Source of the DNA: Bhargavaea ginsengi
GTDB taxonomy: Bacteria > Bacillota > Bacilli > Bacillales_A > Planococcaceae
Direction: 5' to 3'
Assembly (NCBI RefSeq): GCF_900109165.1
Contig: NZ_FNZF01000001.1
Coordinates: forward strand, 859,376 to 923,375
DNA: 64,000 nt
In this document: positions 31,698-39,416 of the stretch, one piece after another
Layout of the letters: every line of letters starts with the position of its first letter
Position numbering within the stretch: the stretch's first letter is position 1
The notes under the pieces: generated by a model
Told to the model about the DNA's origin: nothing
What the model saw: only the letters and a program-made list of their open reading frames with translations
Database searches by the model: none
Program-made: the position numbers and the translations under genes

Positions 31698-33335
31698 ATG
31701 TCATTTGCTAAAAACCTGTGGGGGCAACTCTGGGTCTGGAACGATCAGGCCAAGGCCCTCTTAAAGGCGATTGTGACGCTGAACGTCATGGCCATTGTGA
31801 CCACTGCCGGATCCGGTTCTTCCGGATCTGAAAAGGAAGAAGGCAGGCTGAAAAGTCCGCCGCGTGCCCCGACGTATACCATCCCACAGAAGATCGGGCT
31901 TGTCCTCGGGCCGACGCTGTTCTTATCAATCAAGCTGTTCGTCGAACCGGCCGGCATGTCAGCCGCTGCAGTCTCTGTTCTGGCGACTGTCGCTTGGGTC
32001 GCCACATGGTGGGTCACCGAAGCGATGCCGATTCCCGTCACTTCTCTCCTGCCCATCCTGCTGTTCCCGTTCCAAGGCGTGATGGATTCAGGTGCCGTGA
32101 CGGCAAATTACGGCGATACGCTCATCTTTCTTTTTGCAGGAAGCTTCATGATCGCGCTTTCCATGGAGAAGTGGAACCTTCATAAGCGGGTTGCCCTTTC
32201 GATCATTAGTGCGGTCGGAACGAACCCAGCGACTATCGTGCTCGGATTCATGGCAGCCACTGCTTTCCTTTCCATGTTCATCTCCAATACGGCAACGACG
32301 ATGATGATGGTACCGATCAGCCTCGCTGTCACAAAACATGTGGCGGATTCCCTGAAGGGTGATTCCTCTATTGATACGACACCGGGTAAGTTCGCCTTCG
32401 GAACGGCACTGATGCTCGGGACAGCATACTCTGCAACGATCGGAGGATTCGGCTCCATCGTCGGTGCGCCGGCTAATATCATCCTTGCCGGTACGGTAAA
32501 GACGATGTATGGCGTTGACATCTCCTTTGCCCGCTGGATGATGTTCGGACTGCCGATTGTGGCGATCCTGATCCCTCTTGTCTGGCTGTACCTCGTGAAA
32601 GTGGCGTTTCCGATCAAGGCCAAAAGCATTCCCGGCGGCAGGGACATTGTAAAGAAAGACCTCGACTCCCTTGGAAAGATGAGCTACGAAGAAAAGATTG
32701 TCCTTACGGTGTTTACGCTTACCGGCATCGCCTGGCTGACCCGCAGCTTTATTTTGAGCAAGTTCATCCCGGGCATTGATGATGCACTGATTGCACTTCT
32801 TGCAGGCATTCTGCTCTTTATGATCCCTGCGAAAAACGCGGAAGGCAGCATCATGGATTGGAACACCGCCATGAAACTGCCATGGGGCATCCTCTGGCTG
32901 TTTGGCGGAGGCCTTGCGCTTGCCGCCGGTATTATGGAATCCGGACTCGATAAGTGGATCGGCGAGCAGCTGACCGCGTTCGGAAGCCTGCCACTGATTG
33001 TCTCGATCGCTCTGATGGCCACTGTCATCTTGATCCTGACCGAGTTCACATCGAATACGGCGACCGCAACAATGGTCTATCCGATTGTTGCCGTAGCAGC
33101 CGTGTCTCTGGGAACGGACCCGATCATCCTCATGGTCGCAGCGAACATGGCCGCAACGTTTGCCTACATGTTCCCGGTTGCTGCACCGCCGAATGCCATC
33201 GTCTTCGGTACCGGATATATCAAAATGAGCAAGATGGCTGCCACCGGGTTCTGGCTGAACCTGTTCTCACTTGTGTTTACGCTCATTGTCGTCACCTACT
33301 TTGTTCCGCTTGTGTTTGGCGGGCTGATCAAATAA
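31698..33335 (+). CDS. DASS (SLC13) family sodium/dicarboxylate symporter
   Basis: 545 residues, about eleven membrane helices. It contains both SNT substrate/Na+ motifs (SNTATTMMMVP about 197-207 and SNTATATMVYP about 452-462), EKWNLHKRVAL and the family ending AAPPNAIVFGTGYI. SdcS-type carriers import succinate, malate, fumarate or tartrate with Na+. An extra hydrophilic stretch with GSGSSGSEKEE lies near residues 38-50. AAAGGAGGAG precedes the ATG. Divergent from the tartrate dehydrogenase/glycerate kinase operon, so tartrate uptake is the likely job. Confidence 0.9.
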   Translation: MSFAKNLWGQLWVWNDQAKALLKAIVTLNVMAIVTTAGSGSSGSEKEEGRLKSPPRAPTYTIPQKIGLVLGPTLFLSIKLFVEPAGMSAAAVSVLATVAWVATWWVTEAMPIPVTSLLPILLFPFQGVMDSGAVTANYGDTLIFLFAGSFMIALSMEKWNLHKRVALSIISAVGTNPATIVLGFMAATAFLSMFISNTATTMMMVPISLAVTKHVADSLKGDSSIDTTPGKFAFGTALMLGTAYSATIGGFGSIVGAPANIILAGTVKTMYGVDISFARWMMFGLPIVAILIPLVWLYLVKVAFPIKAKSIPGGRDIVKKDLDSLGKMSYEEKIVLTVFTLTGIAWLTRSFILSKFIPGIDDALIALLAGILLFMIPAKNAEGSIMDWNTAMKLPWGILWLFGGGLALAAGIMESGLDKWIGEQLTAFGSLPLIVSIALMATVILILTEFTSNTATATMVYPIVAVAAVSLGTDPIILMVAANMAATFAYMFPVAAPPNAIVFGTGYIKMSKMAATGFWLNLFSLVFTLIVVTYFVPLVFGGLIK

Positions 33336-33339
33336 ATGG

Positions 33340-33380
33340 AAAAGGGATTGGAAGCTATATGGCCTCCAATCCCTTTTATT
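33340..33380. terminator. Bidirectional terminator between DASS and GntR genes
   Basis: AAAAGGGATTGGA / TCCAATCCCTTTT; overlaps the GntR stop region at 33376. Confidence 0.85.
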
Positions 33381-34083
33381 CGTTAATGTGTTCATGTTGC
33401 TGCAAGACTTCGAGAATCTCCCTCTGGGCACGGCTCCTGTGAGACTCCATCAGCATCCGCGCGGCCTTGCCGTCTTTTGCCCTCATCGACGCAACAATCG
33501 CCCGGTGCTCGATAATCGACCGCGTTGGCACGGGCCGCTCCCCTATCGTATACAGCCGGGCCCGGTACGACTGATCCGCGTAGCTGTCGATGATGCCGGT
33601 AAGCCGCAGGTTGCCCGCACACCTGACGATCCGGTCGTGAAACTCATCGTCCAGGGACGACCACTTTTTCAGATCACCGGACCGGAGCGCCTCCTCCTGA
33701 CTGTCGATGATGCTGTCCAACTGTCCGAGCAGTTCCTCTTCTGCCCGCTCCGCAGCCAGCTCGATTGCCAGCCCATCCAGCGTGCCGATGATTGCATAGA
33801 TCTCTCGGAGGTCATCCGCTTCAATGGGTGCCACGATGAACCCCCGCCGCGGAACAAGTGTCAGCATTCCTTCCGTTTCAAGCCGGACGAGCGCCTCCCG
33901 CACCGGCGTCCGGCTCATCTCAAGCGCCTCGCTGATTTCCCGCTCGAGGATCGCCTGGCCCGGCGGTAGCACCAGATTCCTGATGGCCAGCCTCACCGTA
34001 TGATACGCGCGCTGCGGCAGGCGGTATTCATCCAGCCCATCGAGTTGCTGCGCAAATGGTGTTAATGTCGCTGTGATCTCCAT
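33376..34083 (-). CDS. GntR family regulator, FCD subfamily
   Basis: 235 residues. wHTH at about 28-72 (QRAYHTVRLAIRNLVLPPGQAILEREISEALEMSRTPVREAL) and FCD domain (DDLREIYAIIGTLDGLAIELAA, DDEFHDRIVRCAGN, EHRAIVASM) with metal-binding His and Asp residues. Convergent with the DASS carrier gene and close to the tartrate genes, so a dicarboxylate sensor role is likely. ATG at 34083 has GGAG 8 bases upstream; longer upstream starts lack a site. Confidence 0.85.
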   Translation of the reverse strand: MEITATLTPFAQQLDGLDEYRLPQRAYHTVRLAIRNLVLPPGQAILEREISEALEMSRTPVREALVRLETEGMLTLVPRRGFIVAPIEADDLREIYAIIGTLDGLAIELAAERAEEELLGQLDSIIDSQEEALRSGDLKKWSSLDDEFHDRIVRCAGNLRLTGIIDSYADQSYRARLYTIGERPVPTRSIIEHRAIVASMRAKDGKAARMLMESHRSRAQREILEVLQQHEHINE

Positions 34084-34221
34084 ACCATCCGCTCCATTTC
34101 CTGTTGGTTTTATTATAAAGGAACGGGGGCGCTCAATCATAGCGTTTGCCAAGTGCTGATTGCATCCGGGCCTAAGCGGGTAGACATCTTTTATTCTGCA
34201 TCAGGACTTGGAGTGGACATC

Positions 34222-34914
34222 ATGAAGAAATGGCTTGTGGTTTCGGTATTATTGAATGTGCTGCTGATCGGGGCAGCAGGATTTATGATCTATATGAACG
34301 GCGGGGAGCGGTTCATCAAGGCCCAGTGGCGGGCGATGACCTCCGACAAGTCGTTTAGTGAATACTATCTGACCAAGACGTCCGTTTTTAAGGAGTCGCC
34401 GGATGCGCCGGTCGACAAGGCCTTTGTCGGTGACAGCCTGACTGATTACGGGGCGTTTGGCGAGTACTTTTCGGACGAGCGAGTGATCAATCGGGGTGTC
34501 TATGACGACACGTCCGAGCTCGTACTGAACCGCATCGATGAAGTGGCCGGGCGTGAGCCGAAGGAGGCGTACTTGATGGTCGGGATCAACGATATCATTA
34601 AGGGTGTGCGGGCGGAGACGTACGAGAAGAATCTTCGCGGGATTGTGGAAGCCTTTGATCCTGGCACAACGGAATTGACCCTATTCTCCATCCTGCCGGT
34701 GAACCACGACCTGGTCGGCAACGCGGTCAAGGACGAGGAGATTAACAATTTTAATGAGATTGTCCGGCAAATCGCAGAGGATCATGGCGCGAAGTTTGTT
34801 GATCTTCATCCCCATTTCCTGGATGCCAAGGGGCAACTGGATAAGCAGTATACAGTGGACGGCGTGCACTTGAACGGTAAGGGTTATGATGTTTGGCTGG
34901 AGAGTATGAAATGA
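34222..34914 (+). CDS. SGNH/GDSL hydrolase with N-terminal membrane anchor
   Basis: 230 residues. A signal anchor (about 4-24, WLVVSVLLNVLLIGAAGFMIY) leads into an SGNH esterase: block I AFVGDSLTDYG (nucleophile Ser), a central ELVLNRIDEV region, block III VGINDI, and block V DGVHLNGKGY with the catalytic Asp and His. This is similar to YpmR-like lipases/acylhydrolases acting outside the membrane. The ATG at 34222 follows TTGGAGTGG. Single gene; the substrate is unknown. Confidence 0.85.
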   Translation: MKKWLVVSVLLNVLLIGAAGFMIYMNGGERFIKAQWRAMTSDKSFSEYYLTKTSVFKESPDAPVDKAFVGDSLTDYGAFGEYFSDERVINRGVYDDTSELVLNRIDEVAGREPKEAYLMVGINDIIKGVRAETYEKNLRGIVEAFDPGTTELTLFSILPVNHDLVGNAVKDEEINNFNEIVRQIAEDHGAKFVDLHPHFLDAKGQLDKQYTVDGVHLNGKGYDVWLESMK

Positions 34915-34928
34915 TAAAAATAAGGAAA

Positions 34929-34958
34929 AAGCATGCGCTGCTCTGGCGCATGCTTCAT
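34929..34958. terminator. Hairpin between esterase and small gene
   Basis: AAGCATGCGC / GCGCATGCTT stem; modest T-richness on both sides. Confidence 0.6.
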
Positions 34959-34963
34959 TCTGA

Positions 34964-35122
34964 TTAAGCTACAGATTCTTTTAACGCCTGTTTCAAAAAC
35001 TTGATATCATCCGTGATTTTCGACTGTACTTCTTTATCGCTGCAGCGGATTCTGTCACTATACAGGCGCAACAATTCATAAGAGAACATCATCACTTCAG
35101 GGGTTCGTTCTTTCTGTTCCAT
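34964..35122 (-). CDS. Small protein of 52 aa, unknown function
   Basis: Short gene with a very strong site (AAGGAGGG, 6-7 bases before the ATG at 35122). The product starts MEQKERTPEVMMFSYELLRLY, is helical and charged and ends KQALKESVA; it has no signal or membrane segment. I do not recognise a family. The RBS and a terminator hairpin just past the stop support it as real. Confidence 0.55.
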   Translation of the reverse strand: MEQKERTPEVMMFSYELLRLYSDRIRCSDKEVQSKITDDIKFLKQALKESVA

Positions 35123-35348
35123 GGTCCCTCCCTCCTTCTATGAAACAATATCTGTTATTTTTTATTACCCGTTTTTGGAAAATCCAACCTAAATTCATCA
35201 ATTAATTTATTTTCAAAATACTTGATTTAACGACGGAAAATTATTTAGCAGTTTCCTTACTTGTTTTGACAAGTTTGCCGGAGCAGTTAAAAAGGGAATG
35301 GAAGTTTGAATTCAAAGCGATTATCGTGCAACATCCAGGAGTGATCTA

Positions 35349-35612
35349 TTGAGAACATTTAACTTCACTAGATTGTCGCATGACAAATGGGAGCGGGCCG
35401 CAACGGGATCGATTGCCTATTCCTCCAAAGGTGTAGACATCCGGACCGCGGATGGGCCGACGATCGATCATTTCCGGGTGCTCCGTGCAGATAAGGCTGT
35501 CATTAGCAACCTGACGGCACTAGATGGCACCTATCTCGCCTTCGGCGGCAGGTATGAGGTCGATTCAGCGGATGACGGGAGAATCTTCCTGCGTCCCTAC
35601 CGTTCCAGATGA
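35349..35612 (+). CDS. Hypothetical protein, 87 aa
   Basis: Starts at TTG with CAGGAGTG 8 bases upstream. The product (MRTFNFTRLSHDKWERAATG ... GGRYEVDSADDGRIFLRPYRSR) looks like a small beta-rich cytosolic domain, no known family. It is followed within 10 bases by a strong terminator, which supports a real transcription unit. Confidence 0.6.
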   Translation: MRTFNFTRLSHDKWERAATGSIAYSSKGVDIRTADGPTIDHFRVLRADKAVISNLTALDGTYLAFGGRYEVDSADDGRIFLRPYRSR

Positions 35613-35620
35613 GCAGCTAT

Positions 35621-35658
35621 AAAAACGAGGCCAACCGGAATGCCGGTCGGCCTTTTTT
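35621..35658. terminator. Terminator after the 87-aa gene
   Basis: GAGGCCAACCGG / CCGGTCGGCC stem with T6. Confidence 0.85.
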
Positions 35659-35667
35659 ATGTGAACA

Positions 35668-36186
35668 TTAATCAGCGAGGGTCTCCAAGGCAATCTTAAT
35701 GTGCGCCAGGTGGTGCTCCTGATGCCAGGAGAGCTTTCTGAGCTTCGTGGAGACTTTGATCTCGCCGTTTGTCTCGTGGATGAAAGAGCGTTCCAACTGG
35801 TCATCGGTGATGCTTTGGCCAAGGGCTACGATGCGCTCATTGATTCCCTCCAACATTTTAATAGAGGGTTCAACAGGCAGTTCGGTATCAGGCAGGACCG
35901 CCCATTTGTCCTGGTCAAAGCCGGGCACGGTCGGGCTGTTGTCTGTCAGGGCCAGCCGCAAACGCTGGTACATGTTCAGCTGAGAGTCGGCGATATGGTG
36001 AACGAGCTGCCGGACGTCCCAGCTGCCTTCGCGGTATTTTCGCCCCAGTTCATCTTCATTCAGAGAGTCGACCGTCTCTCTTAGCCGGGTCGTGTACGTT
36101 TTGATCTGCTCCAGCCATCCTTGTACGTCCTCCAGCGTGACCTTTTCGGGAACGTCCAATTGGCCGATCGGGAACTTCACATCCAT
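35668..36186 (-). CDS. DinB-superfamily protein, BstA/YfiT-like
   Basis: 172 residues, four-helix bundle. The metal-ligand histidines are seen in REGSWDVRQLVHHIADS (about 52-68) and LSWHQEHHLAHI (about 153-164), and PIGQLDVPEKVT at the start is typical of YfiT. In Bacillaceae this group includes bacillithiol S-transferase BstA; a metal-dependent thiol transferase or hydrolase in the cytosol is likely. AAAAGGGG precedes the ATG. Single gene. Confidence 0.85.
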   Translation of the reverse strand: MDVKFPIGQLDVPEKVTLEDVQGWLEQIKTYTTRLRETVDSLNEDELGRKYREGSWDVRQLVHHIADSQLNMYQRLRLALTDNSPTVPGFDQDKWAVLPDTELPVEPSIKMLEGINERIVALGQSITDDQLERSFIHETNGEIKVSTKLRKLSWHQEHHLAHIKIALETLAD

Positions 36187-36300
36187 GCTAAAACCCCTTT
36201 TCCGAGTTTATTTCTAAATATTTCGCCATTAACCCTCAATATACCGAACAGGCTTGTCCGTTGCAATCTAATAAGCATGCCGCTTTCCAGCGCATGCCCG

Positions 36301-36507
36301 TCAGTCGATTTTCCGGAATTTCCTTTTGATATCCAGCACCGCTCCGTCGTTGTCTGAAAGGCGGGTTTTCTCAGCCGCTCTCGGATCGATCCGGCATGCC
36401 CGGGCGGATCCCTGTTCTTTCAGGCGGTCCATGTGCGACTTCATCTGCTGCTGCGCCCTTTGGGAGGCCGCTTCCATGAAGGCTTTATTGATGCGGCGGT
36501 TTTTCAT
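36301..36507 (-). CDS. Small basic protein, 68 aa, unknown
   Basis: MKNRRINKAFMEAASQRAQQ ... ACRIDPRAAEKTRLSDNDGAVLDIKRKFRKID: highly charged, soluble, possibly helical at the N-terminus. AAGGAG lies 7 bases before the ATG at 36507. It starts right behind the stop of the membrane protein gene at 36510, so the two are probably co-transcribed. No family recognised. Confidence 0.5.
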   Translation of the reverse strand: MKNRRINKAFMEAASQRAQQQMKSHMDRLKEQGSARACRIDPRAAEKTRLSDNDGAVLDIKRKFRKID

Positions 36508-36509
36508 GT

Positions 36510-37406
36510 TCATTCTCCTTCCTCTAATAAAAATCCTGATTGCGAAAGGGTGATGACGTGGAGGGCGCGGTCGATGTTGCTGATGAGGATGTTATGAAGT
36601 ACGGAAAATAGGAAGTCGTCGCTCGTCCGGAATGCATAAGAATAGCTGGTGAAGATCGTGAAGTATTCTTCCTCTTCGAACACATGCCGGTGGACGAAGG
36701 TGTTTTTCTTCGGCCAGATGTCCGCCTCCCGGTTGACGAAAACCGAATCAGCGGAGTGCCGGGCTTTGTTGACGAGGAGCTTTATGGGCTTGGAAAGCGA
36801 ATCCGTCTCTGTTCCGCTGATGATTTTATAATCAAAGCTGTGCCCGTAATGCTTCAGGTACTGGTCGGCCGTCTGCTCCAGGTATCCGGACAATAGGGAT
36901 TCGTATACTTCGCCGATCGGCCGCATCCGGTCCGCTGGCTGGAAGCTTTCCTCAAGCAGCACCTCAAATACAAAGTCGTACACCTCTTGCCCCGAAAAGA
37001 ACTTCATCAGCTTCGCGGGGTGGATTGACCCTTCCACTTGCCCCTTCAGCACTTCGATTCTCTTCTCGGGGCTTTCCGCTTCCAGCTCGAAGTTCATGAC
37101 CTTCAGGCGCTGCAGATTCTTCATGCCGAGGCGTGCGACGACAAAAAACAGGATCCAAAGCAGGATCAGGCAGGCGCTGACCGAGATTTTCTGAAGCTCA
37201 GGGGAGTCCCCAATCGCCACAAGGGCCAACTTGAACAAACTGAGCTTTTCCAGCTCCGCCTCTGTGAATTCCCTGACTCCGTCAAAGGCCAGCACATTAC
37301 GGAAGATGACCCCCAGCAAAAACAGCAGCCCCGCAAAGTAAAGCCCGTGCGGCAGGTACCGTGTCAAAAAGGGCCGCAGCCTGGCTGACCAGAAGGCTTT
37401 CCACAT
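36510..37406 (-). CDS. Two-helix membrane protein with cytoplasmic domain, unknown
   Basis: 298 residues. Two membrane helices (about 19-38 GLYFAGLLFLLGVIFRNVLA and 76-96 ACLILLWILFFVVARLG) are followed by a soluble domain of about 200 residues with FDYKIISGTETDSL, EADIWPKKNTFVHRHVFEEEEYFTIFTSYSYAF. The domain may be GAF-like, but that is only an impression. GGAGGAGGGG lies upstream of the ATG at 37406. The small gene at 36507 follows directly. Confidence 0.6.
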   Translation of the reverse strand: MWKAFWSARLRPFLTRYLPHGLYFAGLLFLLGVIFRNVLAFDGVREFTEAELEKLSLFKLALVAIGDSPELQKISVSACLILLWILFFVVARLGMKNLQRLKVMNFELEAESPEKRIEVLKGQVEGSIHPAKLMKFFSGQEVYDFVFEVLLEESFQPADRMRPIGEVYESLLSGYLEQTADQYLKHYGHSFDYKIISGTETDSLSKPIKLLVNKARHSADSVFVNREADIWPKKNTFVHRHVFEEEEYFTIFTSYSYAFRTSDDFLFSVLHNILISNIDRALHVITLSQSGFLLEEGE

Positions 37407-37541
37407 CGCATCCCCTCCTCCGTACAGTGTATGCAACGCTTCACCGGTTCTTCTCCGCTGACGTCTGGCAAATGGTAAAACAGGACCCGAAAACAGCAAA
37501 AGGAGCCTGATCGGCTCCCTCATTAAGATGATTACGTCCTA

Positions 37542-37754
37542 TTAACCATGATAGTGGCTATCCCAAGAATGGGATTCCGGCTGGCCATGTTCATGACCGT
37601 GCAGCGCCCAATACATCTGCACGAGCTGCATTTCATACTGAACGTGCATCTTGTAGAAATAAATATGCTTTTCCGGGTCACTGTGTTCGTAAAACTTCGC
37701 CAATGTGCCATACAGACTCGTCATTTGAAGAAGCTGGGCCAATCTCGGATCCAC
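37542..37754 (-). CDS. Small histidine-rich-tailed protein, 70 aa
   Basis: GTG start at 37754 with AAGGAG 7 bases upstream. The product opens MDPRLAQLLQMTSLYGTLAKF, has YFYKMHVQYEMQLVQMYWAL and ends in HGHEHGQPESHSWDSHYHG, a tail with six histidines that could bind metal. No family known to me. It lies just downstream of the pilus operon on the same strand. Confidence 0.55.
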   Translation of the reverse strand: MDPRLAQLLQMTSLYGTLAKFYEHSDPEKHIYFYKMHVQYEMQLVQMYWALHGHEHGQPESHSWDSHYHG

Positions 37755-37799
37755 AAGATCTCTCCTTTAATAGGGAATCAAGTGCATCCTATGCATTTG

Positions 37800-38501
37800 T
37801 CAGGGTTGGGATTGGGCGGATCGGTTTTCCGCCCGCTCCCCGTGGATCAGCAGCCGCTGGTAATTGTGGCGGTACGGGTGGCACGTCAGCAAGGTTGCCA
37901 GGTCCTTCCCCTCGCGGATTTCAAGGGAATCGGTGTCGGTCGGATAGATCACTTCCTGTTCCGTCACCCGGTACTCCAGCGTTTCCCCCATCGTATGGAT
38001 GTAGAAAACATCACCGGGATACAGCTGGTCGAGGTCGCGGAACATCGCCTTCGTGCTCATGCCGCGATGGCCGGCGAGAACAGTATGCGTGCTCGTTCCG
38101 CCGAGCGGCAGCGAGGAGCCTTCGACCTGCCCGACCCCCTTGCTGAGAACGGCTTCCGATGAGCCGAGGTAAATCGGGATCCACAGATTTAGCTTCGGAA
38201 TCTCAATGGCGCCGAACATATTCTTGTCGTCAAAACCAAGGTCGTGGTAAGTCGTCATCAGTTCCTGATGGTCGCCCCATGGGTCTCGCAGCCCCTCAAG
38301 GTCCCGGGAGATTTCTTCATTGTATTGGCGGGCACGGTCTAGCAGATTTTCCACATCGTCATCTGGCAGATCGTCAAGAGTGGTCCGAAACTCCTCCACC
38401 TGGGTGCGCTGAAGCTGGCTGTTGGTGAACTGGGCGATGTGCGGGTAGAGGAGGATGAGGAGGCCGATGGCGAACAGGACAAGGCTCCATTTATGCTTCA
38501 T
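37800..38501 (-). CDS. srtC: Class C (pilus) sortase 1
   Basis: 233 residues. One N-terminal membrane helix (7-20), a lid segment with the class C DPW motif (73-75) that covers the active site, and the catalytic set H145 (LAGHRG), C207 (TLLTCHPY) and R216 (RLLIHG). It lacks the usual second, C-terminal membrane helix. Such enzymes join pilin subunits through isopeptide bonds before wall attachment. The ATG at 38501 lies inside the end of sortase 2 (11-base overlap), so they are coupled. Confidence 0.88.
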   Translation of the reverse strand: MKHKWSLVLFAIGLLILLYPHIAQFTNSQLQRTQVEEFRTTLDDLPDDDVENLLDRARQYNEEISRDLEGLRDPWGDHQELMTTYHDLGFDDKNMFGAIEIPKLNLWIPIYLGSSEAVLSKGVGQVEGSSLPLGGTSTHTVLAGHRGMSTKAMFRDLDQLYPGDVFYIHTMGETLEYRVTEQEVIYPTDTDSLEIREGKDLATLLTCHPYRHNYQRLLIHGERAENRSAQSQP

Positions 38502-39339
38502 CTTGTTCAACCTTTCCTTTTCTGCGTCTGCGGAACAAGACAGTCAATGTAATGGCGAACAGAATCAGCACAGCCGCTCCGATGTAAATGAAAAGTTGTT
38601 GCTCTTCCTGCTGTTCGCTGATTTCTTCGCTCTTCTTTTCGTCTTCTGCTTCGTAAGGGACACGTTTACCGGTAACAAGCAGACGGTGCGTGTTAATCAT
38701 ATACGGGTCGCATGTCAGGAGGGTCACGAGGTCTTCGTTCTCCTCCATCCGGAGCCAGTCGGTTTCGTGCGGGAGGACGACGTTAATGTCGGACACCTCA
38801 TAGGCCATCTTCTCCCCAAGTACCTCAATATAAAACCGGTCCCCTTCCTCCATATCCCCAAGATTCCGGAACAGCTTTGATGACGGCAGTCCCCGATGGG
38901 CAGTCAGCACGCTATGCGTTCCCGCCCCACCCGTAGGCAACGACGACTGCTTCAGGTGGCCAACTCCTTTTGATAGCACTTCTTCGCTCGTTCCGTGGTA
39001 AATCGGCAGTTCCTCACCGATTGTCGGGATTTCCACGCTGCCGATGGCCGGACCAATGTTCAGTGCATCATAGTAGCTCCGGTCCTCTCCGGTCCCGCCT
39101 GCACTGCCGCCTTCTGCGAACGGATCGTCGAAATCCATCTCTACGCCGGCCAGCTCCTGATTGTGCCGGACGGCCTTTTCCCTTTCCCTTTCAATCTCCT
39201 TGGAATCCATCCTTTTAACCGTCTCCGAATACTCCTGTACGACGGAACGGTGGACCTGCGTCGAAAAAATATTGCTTATCATAGGGTAGGAAAATATGGC
39301 CAGGCCGATCAGGAACAGGATAATGAGGATTTTCTTCAT
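38491..39339 (-). CDS. srtC: Class C (pilus) sortase 2
   Basis: 282 residues. N-terminal membrane helix (3-19), lid with DPF (72-74), catalytic H148 (LTAHRG), C210 (TLLTCDPY) and R219, and a C-terminal membrane helix (about 246-268) followed by RRRRKGK, the full class C layout. Together with sortase 1 it would polymerise the two LPXTG proteins encoded just upstream. GGGTGGG precedes the ATG at 39339. No class A housekeeping sortase is in the window. Confidence 0.9.
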   Translation of the reverse strand: MKKILIILFLIGLAIFSYPMISNIFSTQVHRSVVQEYSETVKRMDSKEIEREREKAVRHNQELAGVEMDFDDPFAEGGSAGGTGEDRSYYDALNIGPAIGSVEIPTIGEELPIYHGTSEEVLSKGVGHLKQSSLPTGGAGTHSVLTAHRGLPSSKLFRNLGDMEEGDRFYIEVLGEKMAYEVSDINVVLPHETDWLRMEENEDLVTLLTCDPYMINTHRLLVTGKRVPYEAEDEKKSEEISEQQEEQQLFIYIGAAVLILFAITLTVLFRRRRKGKVEQDEA

Positions 39340-39416
39340 AGATTCCCACCCTATCATAAGGAAATTTTGTAGACAGAAATAAAAACAGGGGAGAGTAACC
39401 TCCCCCATTGGTTGGG

